A stretch of 64,000 nucleotides of DNA. Source: Agelaius tricolor (Eukaryota > Chordata > Aves > Passeriformes > Icteridae). Shown piece after piece: positions 1 through 64,000 of this stretch (position 1 is the stretch's first letter; the number at the start of each line of letters is the position of its first letter). Both the position numbers and the translations under genes were made by a program. Location: positions 11,229,501-11,293,500 of the forward strand of contig JALJCS010000022.1 of assembly GCA_023055355.1 (NCBI GenBank). The letters are read 5' to 3'. A model generated the notes under the pieces. The model worked only from the letters and a program-made list of their open reading frames with translations, made no database searches and had not been told where the DNA came from.

Positions 1-3000
1 TCGGTCACTGAATCTAGTGAGAATCCACTTGGCAGTTCTAATTAAAAAGAAAGAATCTATGCTCAAGTTGTTTAAAAGCACTGTTATGTATTTCTCAGTA
101 TGTAAACCTGGGAATTTCTTGCATGTTGATTGATGTGGCCATACTTAAACTTATGTAAGTTCCTAAGACTGTAAGTTCAGAGTATATTCTCCAGTAGAAA
201 TTTTATTATATTTGATAACTTTAGCCATGTAACCTGTAATGGATAAAGTTTATCTAAAAATCTCACTGAAACACTAAAGGTTAATGCCAGTTTTTACATA
301 TACAGTGCAATTCAGGTTGTCTTGAAAAGCACTTTTTTTGGTGTGGTGGTTAAATAAGAAATTTTGCAGTAGATGAAATTGTTTTAATTAGAATTTGGAA
401 AGAAGCCCCATAGCACCTATTTTTTATGTAGTTCAGAGCTATGGAAACCCTGAGGAAGTTGCTGCTTTTTCTTCCAAATGCTGCTTAGATGGTGTTGAAA
501 CGTGCACAACTCCTACAGAAACTTGGTGATGACACCAAAAGTAAAGAAATAATGAAGTACTGTATTAATTTTGCAATTCTCCCGTCCTAGATTCCACTGA
601 GGTTTATTATGTCTTCACCTTTTTTGGCCATTAGATTTCCTCTGCTTGGTGCATGCCCAGATTTCCAGGTGAAGGATGAATGCTGCTCTGCCATGTGTGA
701 GTGACCCAAATTCACCACCCAACCCCAGATACTACAGGGGTTCTTCATGAGCACACGGTCCTGCTTCGAGTTCCCTTTCTAAATCGGGTTTTTTTTAACC
801 TTACCTTGCAGTGAAATCCTTTTATACCTTGTCTAGCTGAGGATGTGAAGCTTTTCTGTCAGGGGAGCTGAACGCAGGGTAAGCTGGGATGAGGGTTTCT
901 GTGCCCTGAGCTGGTGTGCAGCCTGTGCTGCAGTGGTTTATGTGTCTGCTGTGACCACGGGGCTCCTAACTCAGCCAGCCTGAGGAGCTCTCAGTGGCCA
1001 GACCTGTAACTTCAGACCCCAGCTGCCCCTGAGCAGCTGCCCTGTGGACAGAAGGAAGAGCCCCTGATTCCATGGGCTGCTCAAGGATGCTGTGGAGTTT
1101 TCACCTCGCACCCACCTTCTTTTGGCAGTGCTGTTTGTTCGGGGAAGCAAAGCTTGTCCAAGGGGAGAATTACCAATGTGAAAGTCTGCCTTGAGCCACA
1201 GTGGCCCAGCTGTCCTGCCCTGCTCTCCTGGTGCCCATGGGCAGCCTGCACTGTGCCCCTGTCCCCCAGCCCTCCCCAGGCAGTGGAGTCCCCGTGCTCA
1301 GTTCAGCTCTTCTCACACGCATGCACCGACAAATTCCTCGCTGCTCCGGCAGGACAGTCCTGGTACTTTGGATCACTTGGATTCCTTGATCATTGTTGTT
1401 TTGTTCTGATGTGCTGTTCAATGGTCTGTTCAGGTTCACATGCTTCACAGGCCCTTTGGGAGCCTTTCCAGAATCTTTTCCAGAATCAGAGTAATCCAAA
1501 CCTCCTGTACTGGTAGATTGAAGAGCTGCAACCCCCGGCTTTGTGCTCGCACTGCAGTCAGTGATGTCAGTGCCTCCTCAGTCACACACCTGAAAGTTTA
1601 CAGGCACTGAGGTTAATCTGCACACACTCCCTTGCAGCTTGTCAGCAAGTTCTGCACTTTCAGCCATGAAGATACATACAAAAAATTGGGTTTCTTAATG
1701 TTATTTTCCTCAAATATTGCTTGCAGCAGCACATGCTTTCCTAGCACAGAACTTAGCTTTTCATTGCTACCTCCTTTACTGCTGGTCAAGATTTTTTTTC
1801 AGGTTTTATTTATGACTTCCTCAGTGAAAATCCCTGTATTTCTCTTGTTTTTAATATATTAAAATTTAGTAATTCTGGATTCTTCCAAAGTTCTGCTGCA
1901 TGGCTTATGGCAAATACGCCTGAGTTGCATTTCCTCCATTACCCAGGTTGGTTTGTGTGTGTGGAGACTTTAATTTCTGCTTTTCCTTTTTCCCCCTTTT
2001 ATTCAGTAACTTCCCTAATACCTCTTTAAAAGGTTTTATTCAGTGTTTGTCACCTTGGAGCTGCTTGTTTTGACAGCTACTTTGACATCTCTGGAGTTCT
2101 CCCTAGAGAAAAAGATGATTATTCTAGGAGAGCCTTCCTGTCTGCTTTCCCTGAGTGGGACAACAGCAGCATGGCTCTGTCAGCCACAAACCTTCAGCAG
2201 CAACTGTTCATTTCCAATTTCTTTGCCCAGTAATTTTCCATTTGAGAGCTGCAGCTCCTGGTGCTTTGGCATCTCCCAGCTGTGATGATATCTTCCCCTT
2301 CCATGGCTCCAATCTTTGCATGTTTTGCTGGTGTTCTCCCTGCAGGCACTTGTAACCTTTGGGATGGCTTAACCTCTGCTCCTGTTGAGCTTGTGGCACT
2401 TCTGACCTTGGTTTTGGCTGAAAGGGAAGTTGGGTGTTGGATGCAAGCTCCAGCATGTTGTGAGCTCGGAGTCAGTGCTGGCACACGGATCCTGCGGCGC
2501 AGGGAGGGACCAGATTATCGAGAGACAAAGTACCAGGGCTCCTTTATTTTTAAAACAACTCTAAACCTTAACATCAATTCAATGTTTTCCTCTTGGTTTT
2601 GATGGTCATTTTGGTGTCTCCCAAATGCTACCTGTATCTGACCTGTTTTATTTATCGCAGTTTCTCACAGAGGTCACGGATAATTCACTGCTGGGCTGTG
2701 CTGAGCACTGACAAGGAGCAATCATTCTGTAACAGGTGACCTCTTGTTTGGATGTTTGAAGCTGGTAACCAAGTTTTCAGTTTAAGCAAACAAAATACAG
2801 AGTTTTGTAACTTGGACACTTTGGTTTCAGCTTATTTTAGTCCCCATCTAACTCCATGTGTGTGGCACTTGGACACAGTGGTAAAGAAGGGTGGAAACAA
2901 GGACAGACAGGCCTTTTGCCCAGTGAGGCTCAAAGCCAGCAGCACCTCTTGAGCACTTTTTTGGCTTTATTTTCCAATGGTTTGATAATGCTTCAGCTCT

Positions 3001-3224
3001 TGAGAATGTACAGAAAATGTTTGAGTTGTAGCTGCCTTTGTACTTAGTGGAAACCCACAGTGATCTCTTCATCACAGAATGGTCTGAGTTGGAAGGGACC
3101 TTCCCCTCCCACTGGACTGTAAACATGCACCAAGTGTGACCAGAATTATGTTTCTGTACCTTATGGTTACCTCTCAGTGTCTCCAAGCCCCAGACTGCAG
3201 CGAGAGCTCTTGCCTTTCAGAAAT
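1..3224 (+). other. Non-coding flank; probable 3' UTR or flank of the convergent neighbour
   Basis: No credible coding frame is present; open frames are short and of random composition. The first 850 bases are AT-rich and read like 3' UTR. In known vertebrate gene order ZRANB1 converges on CTBP2 tail to tail, so this may be ZRANB1 3' UTR; that is inference from synteny, not sequence recognition. Plus-strand poly(A)-like hexamers occur at 41-46, 1858-1863 and 3285-3290. A short CR1 fragment lies near 3071-3118. Confidence 0.35.
3071..3118 (-). repeat. CR1 LINE 3'-end fragment
   Basis: The plus strand reads ATCACAGAATGGTCTGAGTT followed by GGAAGGGACCTTCC, the complement of the CR1 3' end. Only about 45 bases are recognisable. 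Confidence 0.7.
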
Positions 3225-3243
3225 TATAGAAATTTTATCACTT

Positions 3244-3249
3244 TTTATT
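3244..3249 (-). terminator. CTBP2: Distal CTBP2 poly(A) signal AATAAA
   Basis: AATAAA on the minus strand, followed downstream by a T-rich stretch. It is about 1.33 kb past the stop codon, a typical length for this gene's 3' UTR. Confidence 0.6.
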
Positions 3250-3892
3250 GAAAACTGCACTGAACGCTAAATGTCCACCTTTACAATAAACAAATACAGT
3301 AACGGTAACACACTAAACCAAAACATACTGATAGCCATTGGTTTCTTTTTTTGTCTGTTTGGGACAGCTCAAGATTTCTTTTTTTTTTTTTTTTTTTGTC
3401 ACAGAAACAGGAATGTACCCATACAAAGGCTCAAAACAGGCCATCTTTAAAAACAAAAGGCGGTGATTCACAAAAGACTATGAATATAACATGTAACTAG
3501 TTGATACAAATCTAATAGGATTTGTTAAAATCAGTCACATCTAATAACACATCTTGAAGTGTTCTTGTATAAAATATCACGTGAAGAAAAGAAGACTTTT
3601 ATCAATGTCTAAAAAAGTGGATTTTGTTCATAGACAGTCTGACAAGTTACCATAAAAAGTGTTTCCTGAGACATAAGGAAATGCAACATTATTCTTGAAC
3701 CCTTTCCAGCTCAAGACTTTTTCCACTTGATAAAATAGCTGCAGATTTAAAACTGAGAAAATATATCTGAGTACAAATAGTGTGTGAAACTTAATACTTT
3801 CTTCTTTTTTTTTTTTTTTTCCTTTTTTTTTCTTTTATTTTTCTTTTATTTTTTCTTGCATCATTGCAGGGCGTAGGTGGATGCACAGCTAC

Positions 3893-3898
3893 TTTATT
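3893..3898 (-). terminator. CTBP2: Proximal candidate CTBP2 poly(A) signal AATAAA
   Basis: The minus strand reads TGAATAAAGTAGC here, about 690 bases after the stop. It is followed within 40 bases by an A-rich tract, so cDNA ends mapped here could also come from internal priming. Another AATAAA occurs at 4292-4287. Confidence 0.4.
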
Positions 3899-4581
3899 CA
3901 GTGTATTGGGCAGAGAAGAGACTGGCAGTTTGGTTTTCCTTAGCCTGGGAGGGCAGTAGTCACTGCCAGGAGCCCTTCCTGCCCTTCCCATCCCACAGAT
4001 CCCAGCTGGAATGGCTGGAACTCAGACCTGGCAGGAGAACTTCTGTTACACGGCACTGGCCACTGCAAAAAGGAGGAGGAGGAGCATTTTCTTTTTTTTT
4101 CTTCCACTTCTAAGCCAGGACTGCTGCCCCCTGTTAGGAGAGGTCACCAGATGCAAGAGAAAGGAAAGGGCTGAAGCCACACAATGGTTTCTTGTTAGCT
4201 CTGTAAAGATGGCTTAATTCAGTGGCCTGGACACAGTGCAGGAGCCCTGTCCTTCCCAAGGAATTGAGGGGGGAAAAGAAATTCATTTTTATTCATGTGA
4301 TTGATGCACAGATGAAGGAAACTCAACACACAATAACAGAAGTTGCTCATTAATGTATCACATCCTAGTTTTCAGCACTGCAGGGAGTAGGTGACTTCTC
4401 CAGGGCTTCTCCCCAGTCTTGGCTGCTGTCACTTTGTCGGGAACACTGGAACATCAATGATGCCTCTGTCCAAAATCAACATTACAAATTTCGTATCAAA
4501 TTCTTCTCTTTTAGTTCATGTATAACTTCTTTTCCAATGTCTCTTGGTCCTAAGTTTATTGAATGGTTTTTAAATTATCTG

Positions 4582-58292
<53,711 letters not shown>

Positions 58293-58393
58293 TCTTGATG
58301 GGATTTTGCAACTTTCTGACTCAAAAAGCACAGCAGTCCCCCAGGAGCTTAGGAGAACTCACAGGAATCGGCATGCATACCGCCACCGTGGAT
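58293..58393 (-). other. CTBP2: 5' UTR part of the CtBP2 first coding exon, with two short uORFs
   Basis: A pyrimidine tract followed by CTGCAG on the minus strand marks a probable acceptor at 58396-58394, so the exon would run 58393-58235 with 101 bases of leader. This implies further non-coding exons and the main promoter right of this point, possibly outside the window. Two upstream ATGs lie in the leader: a nine-codon frame at 58378-58349 and a 17-codon frame at 58374-58321. Both end before the main ATG. The acceptor is inferred from sequence consensus only. Confidence 0.65.
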
Positions 58394-58429
58394 CTGCAGA
58401 GAAAGGAGAGCATTCGTAAGGTTTGTTCC

Positions 58430-58560
58430 CTTCCCATCCCTGGAAGTGCTCAAGGCCTGGGAGGATGGATCTCAAAACCTGGGATAGTGGAGGGTGTCCC
58501 TGCCCTCTGCATGGGATGGAACAAATGGGCTTTAAGGCCCCTTCCAGCCCAAACCAGTGC
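58430..58560 (+). repeat. CR1 LINE fragment just upstream of the first CtBP2 coding exon
   Basis: The plus strand reads CCCATCCCTGGAAGTGCTCA, GTGGAGGGTGTCCCTGCCCT and AAGGCCCCTTCCAGCCCAAA, the CR1 3' UTR. It begins about 40 bases upstream (in gene sense) of the acceptor at 58394 and is antisense to CTBP2. Confidence 0.88.
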
Positions 58561-61500
58561 CAGATTTCCAGCACACCAGGTGAGATCTGCCTGTGCCCAA
58601 CAGCAGAGCGGGTTTTGGAAAGGACAGCTCTGAGCTTGCCCCCCACAAGTCACACAGCTGGCACCACAAATCAGTCTCTTTGTCCTCCCTGAGATTCAGA
58701 AAACCAGCCTCGCACACAAGAACTGCCAAAGCACTGCATGGGCTTCCCAGTTTTATTTCTGACTCAAAAATCTATTCCTAGTGGATAAAATCCATGAGGT
58801 TATTTTGTAGCCTCACAGATGCTGAAAGATTCTTAGAGAGTATATAAAACAGGGGAAGTAGTTCTTGCTCTGCCAGAACTGTCATACACAAAACACTTTC
58901 ATGTTTAAACCTTGCCCTGTAAAAGTCATCAATGGACCTTGAATTTACAAGAAGACCTTGATGTATATTCCAGCTGTCACCACAGCCTGTCCTTGCCCTC
59001 ATACTTGAAGGGCCAGCCTTAAACTTTGGGTACTGTTTCTAGTGCACACATTTTCAATGCCAGGGAGATAAAATCATCCATGAAGCCACGTGTGGGGCTG
59101 ATTGACAAGAAATTCTCTCCAAAGAGACAGCAGCTAAAGGTTTTCTGCATTCAGGTGGCACAGAGGAAGACCCTTAATGGATACTCTGAGGCCTGACACG
59201 TTTTGCTCCTACAGAGAGCCAAAGGTTTGTTTAATCCCTGAACACTGACCTGATTCAGCTGTGGCCTCTGAATGTGCTGTTGAGGTACTTCTACCAGGTT
59301 AGATTTTTTGATGTAAAACCCAGGTGAGAGTTTTTCAAAGCATGTTCCACAAGAGCATTCATGAATCAAGACAGGGAAGAAGAGACCTCATGCTGACAAC
59401 TGGATTCCAACAATCCAACATAACACACACTAATATTTTATGCAACTGCTGACTCAAAATCCTCTTTTGTATTTCAAGGTGAAGACAGATGACCCTGGTA
59501 ACAGCTACAAACCTTCCCAAGGAGGGATCCTGCTCAAGAAAAAGGCCTTTGCCCCCCCCCAGCCATCCACCACTCACTGCAAGGCACCAAAAGAACAGAA
59601 TTAGTGTAAATCTGTGATTTCTAGAGGCAAAGCAAAGCATCACCACATTTTCAGAAGCTTTGCATGGAGAGGAGAGGAAGAGGAAGGTAGAAATGAGTGC
59701 AAGAACAGCAAGAAACCCTCTCCTGAGTGGCCATCTGTACCACCCTGTAGAGTCCCAACCTCTCTGCCTGCATACAGTAGAGTGGTTTAAAAAAATTGAA
59801 ACAAATTCTGAAAAGCCAGCAGTAACCACAAACTTGGCCCCATTCATTCAAACTGAGCCCCAAACAGCTCCTCTCCAGCAGGTGAATTTTCACACTGCAG
59901 CATCTGCAAACAAAATTTTTGTGACAAACCAAAAAAAGGTCTGGTTCACGAAATGCAGGACACAAGAGAAGACACCACAGCAGAAAATCCAGGTTGATGT
60001 CCAGAAGTTCACCTTGGGCAGTGTTTGTAACCTGGAGTTTTGCTTCCCCTTGTGTAAGAAGCAATAGCAACACTTAACTCATCCTCTGGAGCACCCTGGC
60101 ACGTTCACATAGCCCAGTCAGGCATTTCTACTTTGCACTTTATTCTCCTGCACCAGCACTGGCTCTCCCAAAAACACTCCAGTAACTTCACTGAAAACCC
60201 AGTTAACCAGTGCAGTAGGCTGAGGATGAGAGGGGTAAAGGCTCTAACAAAGCTGCTGCACTCTGGGATGACAATTTCATGGAGATTATTGTTATTATCA
60301 TAAATGGTTATCAATTATGCATCACATTGATAGTTAATTTCCAAAAGGAAAGGCCTCGTGTCGGTACAGCTGAATTCCAACTAAGGATGATCGGCGATTT
60401 CCTGGTAGTTAATGGCCAATTTCCCAGCAGCACAACTGCAGCATAATCACTGAGATTTATAGCAATAATTAATTGATTTTTTTAAAACATAGGGATGCTA
60501 AAGAGCACGATTCCCACTCATATTAAAAATTAATGCAACATTCTAGGAGATGCAGAAAACTTCCATTCCGGAGGCAGAAGCTTGGTACAGTCAAAATATT
60601 TCATGCAACAAAAATTAAGCTGTTAGTGTAGCTAAAGCCCAAGTTGCTAGTGGCATTTCCATGATCAACATTTACAGGCACACACGTGATTTTTTTACCT
60701 CTATTACATCCCATTCCACATTCAGGGAGAAATACCAGGTTATTAAAAAAAAACACATCAGAAGAGAAAGTTTCCATTTTGTTCTGAAAACACTCAAATG
60801 GTTCATTGTGTTGGGGCTGCAACTCTTTCCCCTTTTACTTCCCCAAACAAAACCAATTTGCAAAGTGTACTTAATTCTGACAGAGTGCATTTTCTGATGG
60901 ACGAATGCATCCATTAAAGTTTTTTTTTTTTCCCCAGCCATCTCAATTCCCTGCATTACTCCCTGGAGGAAAACTTCCTACAAAAGAAACTAATAACAAT
61001 CAGAGAAATTACTGCTCATCAGAGTCCCACACAGCTTAATGTAATGCCCATGAATGAGCTCCTTCCTAATGACATGAACTGCCCCATCTTTGTCTGACAG
61101 GTGTCCTTGGTGGTACCAACCAGCAATAAAAGCCCAGCTCAGAAGAGTTATTGAAAATGTGGCAGGAGCTGCTGAGCAGATTTGGCAGGGATGGATAAAA
61201 TGGAGAAAAGCAGATGTGTGGGGCACAGAAACAAGAGGATATTCCCCAGCCTTTTCATGAGGCTGTAATTAAGAAAGCAGTTCTTCTATTTGTGGGATGG
61301 AAGATGCAATTAGTTGTGCACCCAACTTCAATCTATCCCCAATGGATTCCACAGCCAGCCCAATCTCAAAACAATCCCAGGGCTAAATGTCCCCCACCAT
61401 AAAATAAACACAATCAGACTTGGCAGAACAAAAATCGTGGTCAGCAATTAAAAGACAAGAAAACCTCATTGTCTAAGGAAATTTGAGAGGAAGAGGCACG

Positions 61501-61996
61501 CGCACAAAAATTGTACTTCATCCTCAGCAAGATTAGGAAACAAGTGAAGTGATTTACATATAGTAATTGCATGGCCTGTGTTAGCCTCCAACAGTGTCTT
61601 TCAAAATGTAAATTTTCTTGAAAGCCCTTGGACACGATGATAGCCCATAGCTATTTATTTATTTAAGTCAGGAATTTACTTAAATACAACACTTTAGGAA
61701 AACCCCAATCCTGAAGTAACACATTTAAATAGCTTCTAAATACTGCCTGTTAAAGAGCACAATCCACAAGCCAGAAAATAAGAGCAGAGAAAGCTGTATT
61801 AGGGCTTTTTTTATCCTGACTTTTGATGGAAAATGAAAAGAAATAAAGGTGATCTTCCAAAATAAGATGCACAATTAGATAAAAGTAAGAGAAAGTGATT
61901 TCATGAAGAACATTCTGTCTTCTAAGCTCTTTCTCAACTTACTCTTTTGTATCATCTTTTTATGGCACATGAGGTAGGAGAGGAGCATAAATATCA
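58561..61996. other. Upstream intron or 5' flank of CTBP2
   Basis: Unique, largely AT-rich sequence; no exon could be recognised. A run of C lies at 59551-59560. The stretch 60270-60560 is AT-rich and repeat-free, possibly a conserved element. Confidence 0.55.
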
Positions 61997-62190
61997 ATCA
62001 CAGAAGGGTTTGGGTTGGAAGAGACCTTAAAGATGAATCAGTGCCACCTCCTGCCATGGGCAGGGACACCTTCCACTAACCCAGGCTGTCCAACCTGGCC
62101 TTGGACACTTCCAGGGATGGAGCATCCACAGCTTCTCTGGGCAACCTGTGCCAGTGGGCAACATCTGTTTTAGGGCATCCATCACAGGCC
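61997..62190 (-). repeat. CR1 LINE 3'-end copy
   Basis: The plus strand reads ATCACAGAAGGGTTTGGGTT, GGAAGAGACCTTAAAGATGA and CATGGGCAGGGACACCTTCC, the reverse complement of the CR1 3' end and close to consensus, so fairly young. Confidence 0.93.
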
Positions 62191-63525
62191 CTGCCACCAA
62201 ACCACCCAGCACCTGGCAGGGGGTTGAGATAAACCCTTTCCAGTGCTCCAGACACAACATCTCACACGTTCCCTGCCTGTGCACAGCCTTGGGAAAGGAG
62301 GATGGTGTTCCCTACACCCTGTTCTGTGACAAACCAATTGACTACATTTTTTACCCTCTATGAAATAAGCAGCAACAAAATGGAGAGTCTCTACTACAGA
62401 AAACTACCAGCTCCACAAACTGCAAAAGGTCTCATTTCCAAACAGCAAAGGACAAATTCCATCCTTCTTTCCTCACATCTACACTGGGTTTTTACATGTA
62501 CAATTCCTTACCTCAACAAGTCCAAATGTTTTGATGGTACTGCAGGGTATTTCCTGAGCTCTCAAGAAAAGAGAAGTTTCTGGAGAAGGTTTTGTACTCA
62601 TGATTACTGCAGAACATCAGTCCTCTCAGCTGGACGCAGAGCAGGGTGCCCAAGCAGAATTGTTGAAGTCAGTATCTGCTGATGCCAGGGGCAGCTCTCC
62701 CTGTATCCTCCTCTGTGTAAGGCCCAGTTTTTCACAGCTCAATCACACTTGAATTGAGATCTGAAGGCAAGAACAGCCCTCAGAGGTGTGAACTGCTCCA
62801 GCCCTGCCTCAGCATCCCTGGGTATTCACTATCCTGAGCTCTGGCCATTCCCACTGCTCAGTGTGTCAGCTGCCTGGGGAGGCCAGGAGGGGCTGGGAAC
62901 CAGAGTTCAGTGTAAGAAAGGCAAGGCAGGGAAAAGAAAGCAGGAGCCACGCAGAGATAATGACAGGGGAGGGAAGGGACAAAGGAGACGGCACAATGCA
63001 GGAGGAGCACTTGGAGAACATTCTGTCATCCCTCCTCCCAGCCAGCCCTCAGTGCAATGCCCTGCTCAGCCCCCATCACCTGCCTCTCCCTCACGGACTG
63101 CAGGGGAGGAGGGAAGCACGGAAGGGAAGGGACAGACAGACAGACAGACAGCACGGTCCTTCTGGGGATGGGTTTTTGGGATATTGTCTCTTGAAGCACA
63201 ATGAGACAACTCGGGAAGCTCACAGTGTTAAGACACCATTAAACCAAATAGCCCAGTAGGAACCAAAAACAGATTAAACATTTCTACAAATAGTGAGAAC
63301 AAACACGGAATTTCATTACCCAAAATATGTTGGGTTTTGTTTTTTTTTAAATAATGCCTCAGAGATATAAACCCACTTACTTGGGAAGAGGAATCACAGA
63401 GTTTCTATGGGGCCAGGGTTTGACTTCTCCCATTCCACTAAACACTCAGCCATCATATGTGAAATAGGATGCTAGGGGAAAGAAAAAAAAGGTTTTTTCT
63501 CATTTTTTGGGAGAACTACACTGGC
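62191..63525. other. Upstream intron, unique part
   Basis: No gene recognised. A (ACAG)n microsatellite lies at 63131-63152. Frames at 62788-63259 cross purine-rich sequence and this microsatellite and show no domain. Confidence 0.6.
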
Positions 63526-63529
63526 TGTA

Positions 63530-64000
63530 AATCACACCTTGGGTTTCGCTGGGGTAGAGTTAATTTTCTTCGTGGTCCCTGGTGTGGGGTGCTGGTTTGG
63601 CTTTGCACTGGAAAGAGGGTTCATAATCCAGGGATGCTTTGGTTATTGCTGAGCAGGGCTTACACAGAGCCAAGGCCTCTGCTTCTTGTACTGCCCTACC
63701 AGTGAGGGGGCTGGGGGGACACAAGGAGCTGGGAAGGGACTCAGCCAGGACAGCTGATGCCAGCTGACCCAGGGATATCCCAGACCATGAGGTGCCATGC
63801 TCAGCATGTAGAGTGGGGAAGAGGAAGGAAGAGGGGGGGATGTCTGGAGTGTTGGTGCTTGTTTTCCCAAGTCACGACTATGCATGATGCAGCCCTGCTA
63901 TCCTGGGCATGACTGAACACCTGCCTGCCCATGGCAAGTGGGGAGTGAATTCCCTCTTTTGCTTTGCTTGCATGCAGGGCTTTTGCTTTCCCTATTAAAG
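63530..64000 (+). mobile_element. Avian endogenous retrovirus LTR, ERVL-like, cut by the window edge
   Basis: The plus strand closely follows a familiar avian LTR. Recognisable blocks are GGGTAGAGTTAATTTTCTTC, TTATTGCTGAGCAGGGCTTA, CACAGAGCCAAGGCCTCTGC, AGTGAGGGGGCTGGGGGGAC, GAACACCTGCCTGCCCATGG and CTTTTGCTTTCCCTATTAAA. The ATTAAA at 63994-63999 is its poly(A) signal, so the R and U5 parts continue beyond 64000. The left boundary is approximate. Whether it is solo or part of a longer provirus cannot be decided. No viral gene lies within the window. Confidence 0.75.

Larger units (their letters stand above)
3225..4581 (-). other. CTBP2: CTBP2 3' UTR
   Basis: This AT-rich sequence runs from the stop codon to the last good poly(A) signal. 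It is free of CR1 copies, unlike the introns. It has several T-rich tracts on the plus strand (3377-3399, 3805-3860), which are A-rich in the transcript. The left end is set by a consensus signal at 3249-3244 plus a usual cleavage distance, so it is uncertain by tens of bases. A shorter form ending near 3875 is also plausible. Confidence 0.75.

Noticed and set aside
62788..63259. Overlapping plus-strand frames of 138 and 132 residues
   Set aside because: They cross purine-rich sequence and an (ACAG)n microsatellite (GRDRQTDRQ) and show no domain.

Overview
The window is one locus from a bird, almost certainly a passerine. Evidence for the host: many truncated CR1 LINE copies with the avian CR1 3' end, two avian retroviral LTRs (one a type very common in passerines), and compact minisatellite-rich introns around avian-like coding exons. 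All convincing protein-coding sequence is on the minus strand and belongs to one gene, CTBP2, with its retinal and inner-ear isoform RIBEYE. Almost every other open frame is a shadow or low-complexity sequence.

Layout, left to right. 1-3200 is non-coding and probably holds the 3' UTR or flank of the convergent neighbour (ZRANB1 by known vertebrate gene order; inferred). 3225-4581 is the CTBP2 3' UTR with two candidate poly(A) signals. Eight shared coding exons lie at 4582-4762, 6268-6385, 6929-7056, 7917-8047, 8443-8657, 9225-9431, 11770-11914 and 13579-13733. The large RIBEYE-specific first exon is 41370-43053, and the CtBP2-specific first coding exon is 58235-58292 (exon probably 58235-58393). 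All splice sites are GT/AG, and both first exons end in phase 1, so each joins the exon at 13733. Joined, they give a 445-residue CtBP2 and a 987-residue RIBEYE, matching family sizes.

How it works: the shared part encodes a D-2-hydroxyacid-dehydrogenase-like NAD(H)-binding protein. The short N-terminus makes the nuclear transcriptional corepressor CtBP2. The 561-residue A domain makes RIBEYE, the scaffold of synaptic ribbons. A separate promoter must lie just right of 43053; four TAATCC (CRX/OTX-type) sites occur between 43220 and 43754.

Notable structure: the 3' splice site of the exon at 11914 is triplicated by a 72-bp tandem repeat whose upstream copies would splice into an in-frame stop. 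A minisatellite abuts the acceptor of the exon at 9431. An LTR at about 9778-10392 carries three consecutive perfect hairpins. Codon 192 turns the third glycine of the nucleotide-binding motif into alanine. There are tandem minisatellites at 20920, 21190 and 35640, and a second LTR is cut by the right edge. I found no bacterial-type system, CRISPR array, or convincing second coding gene.
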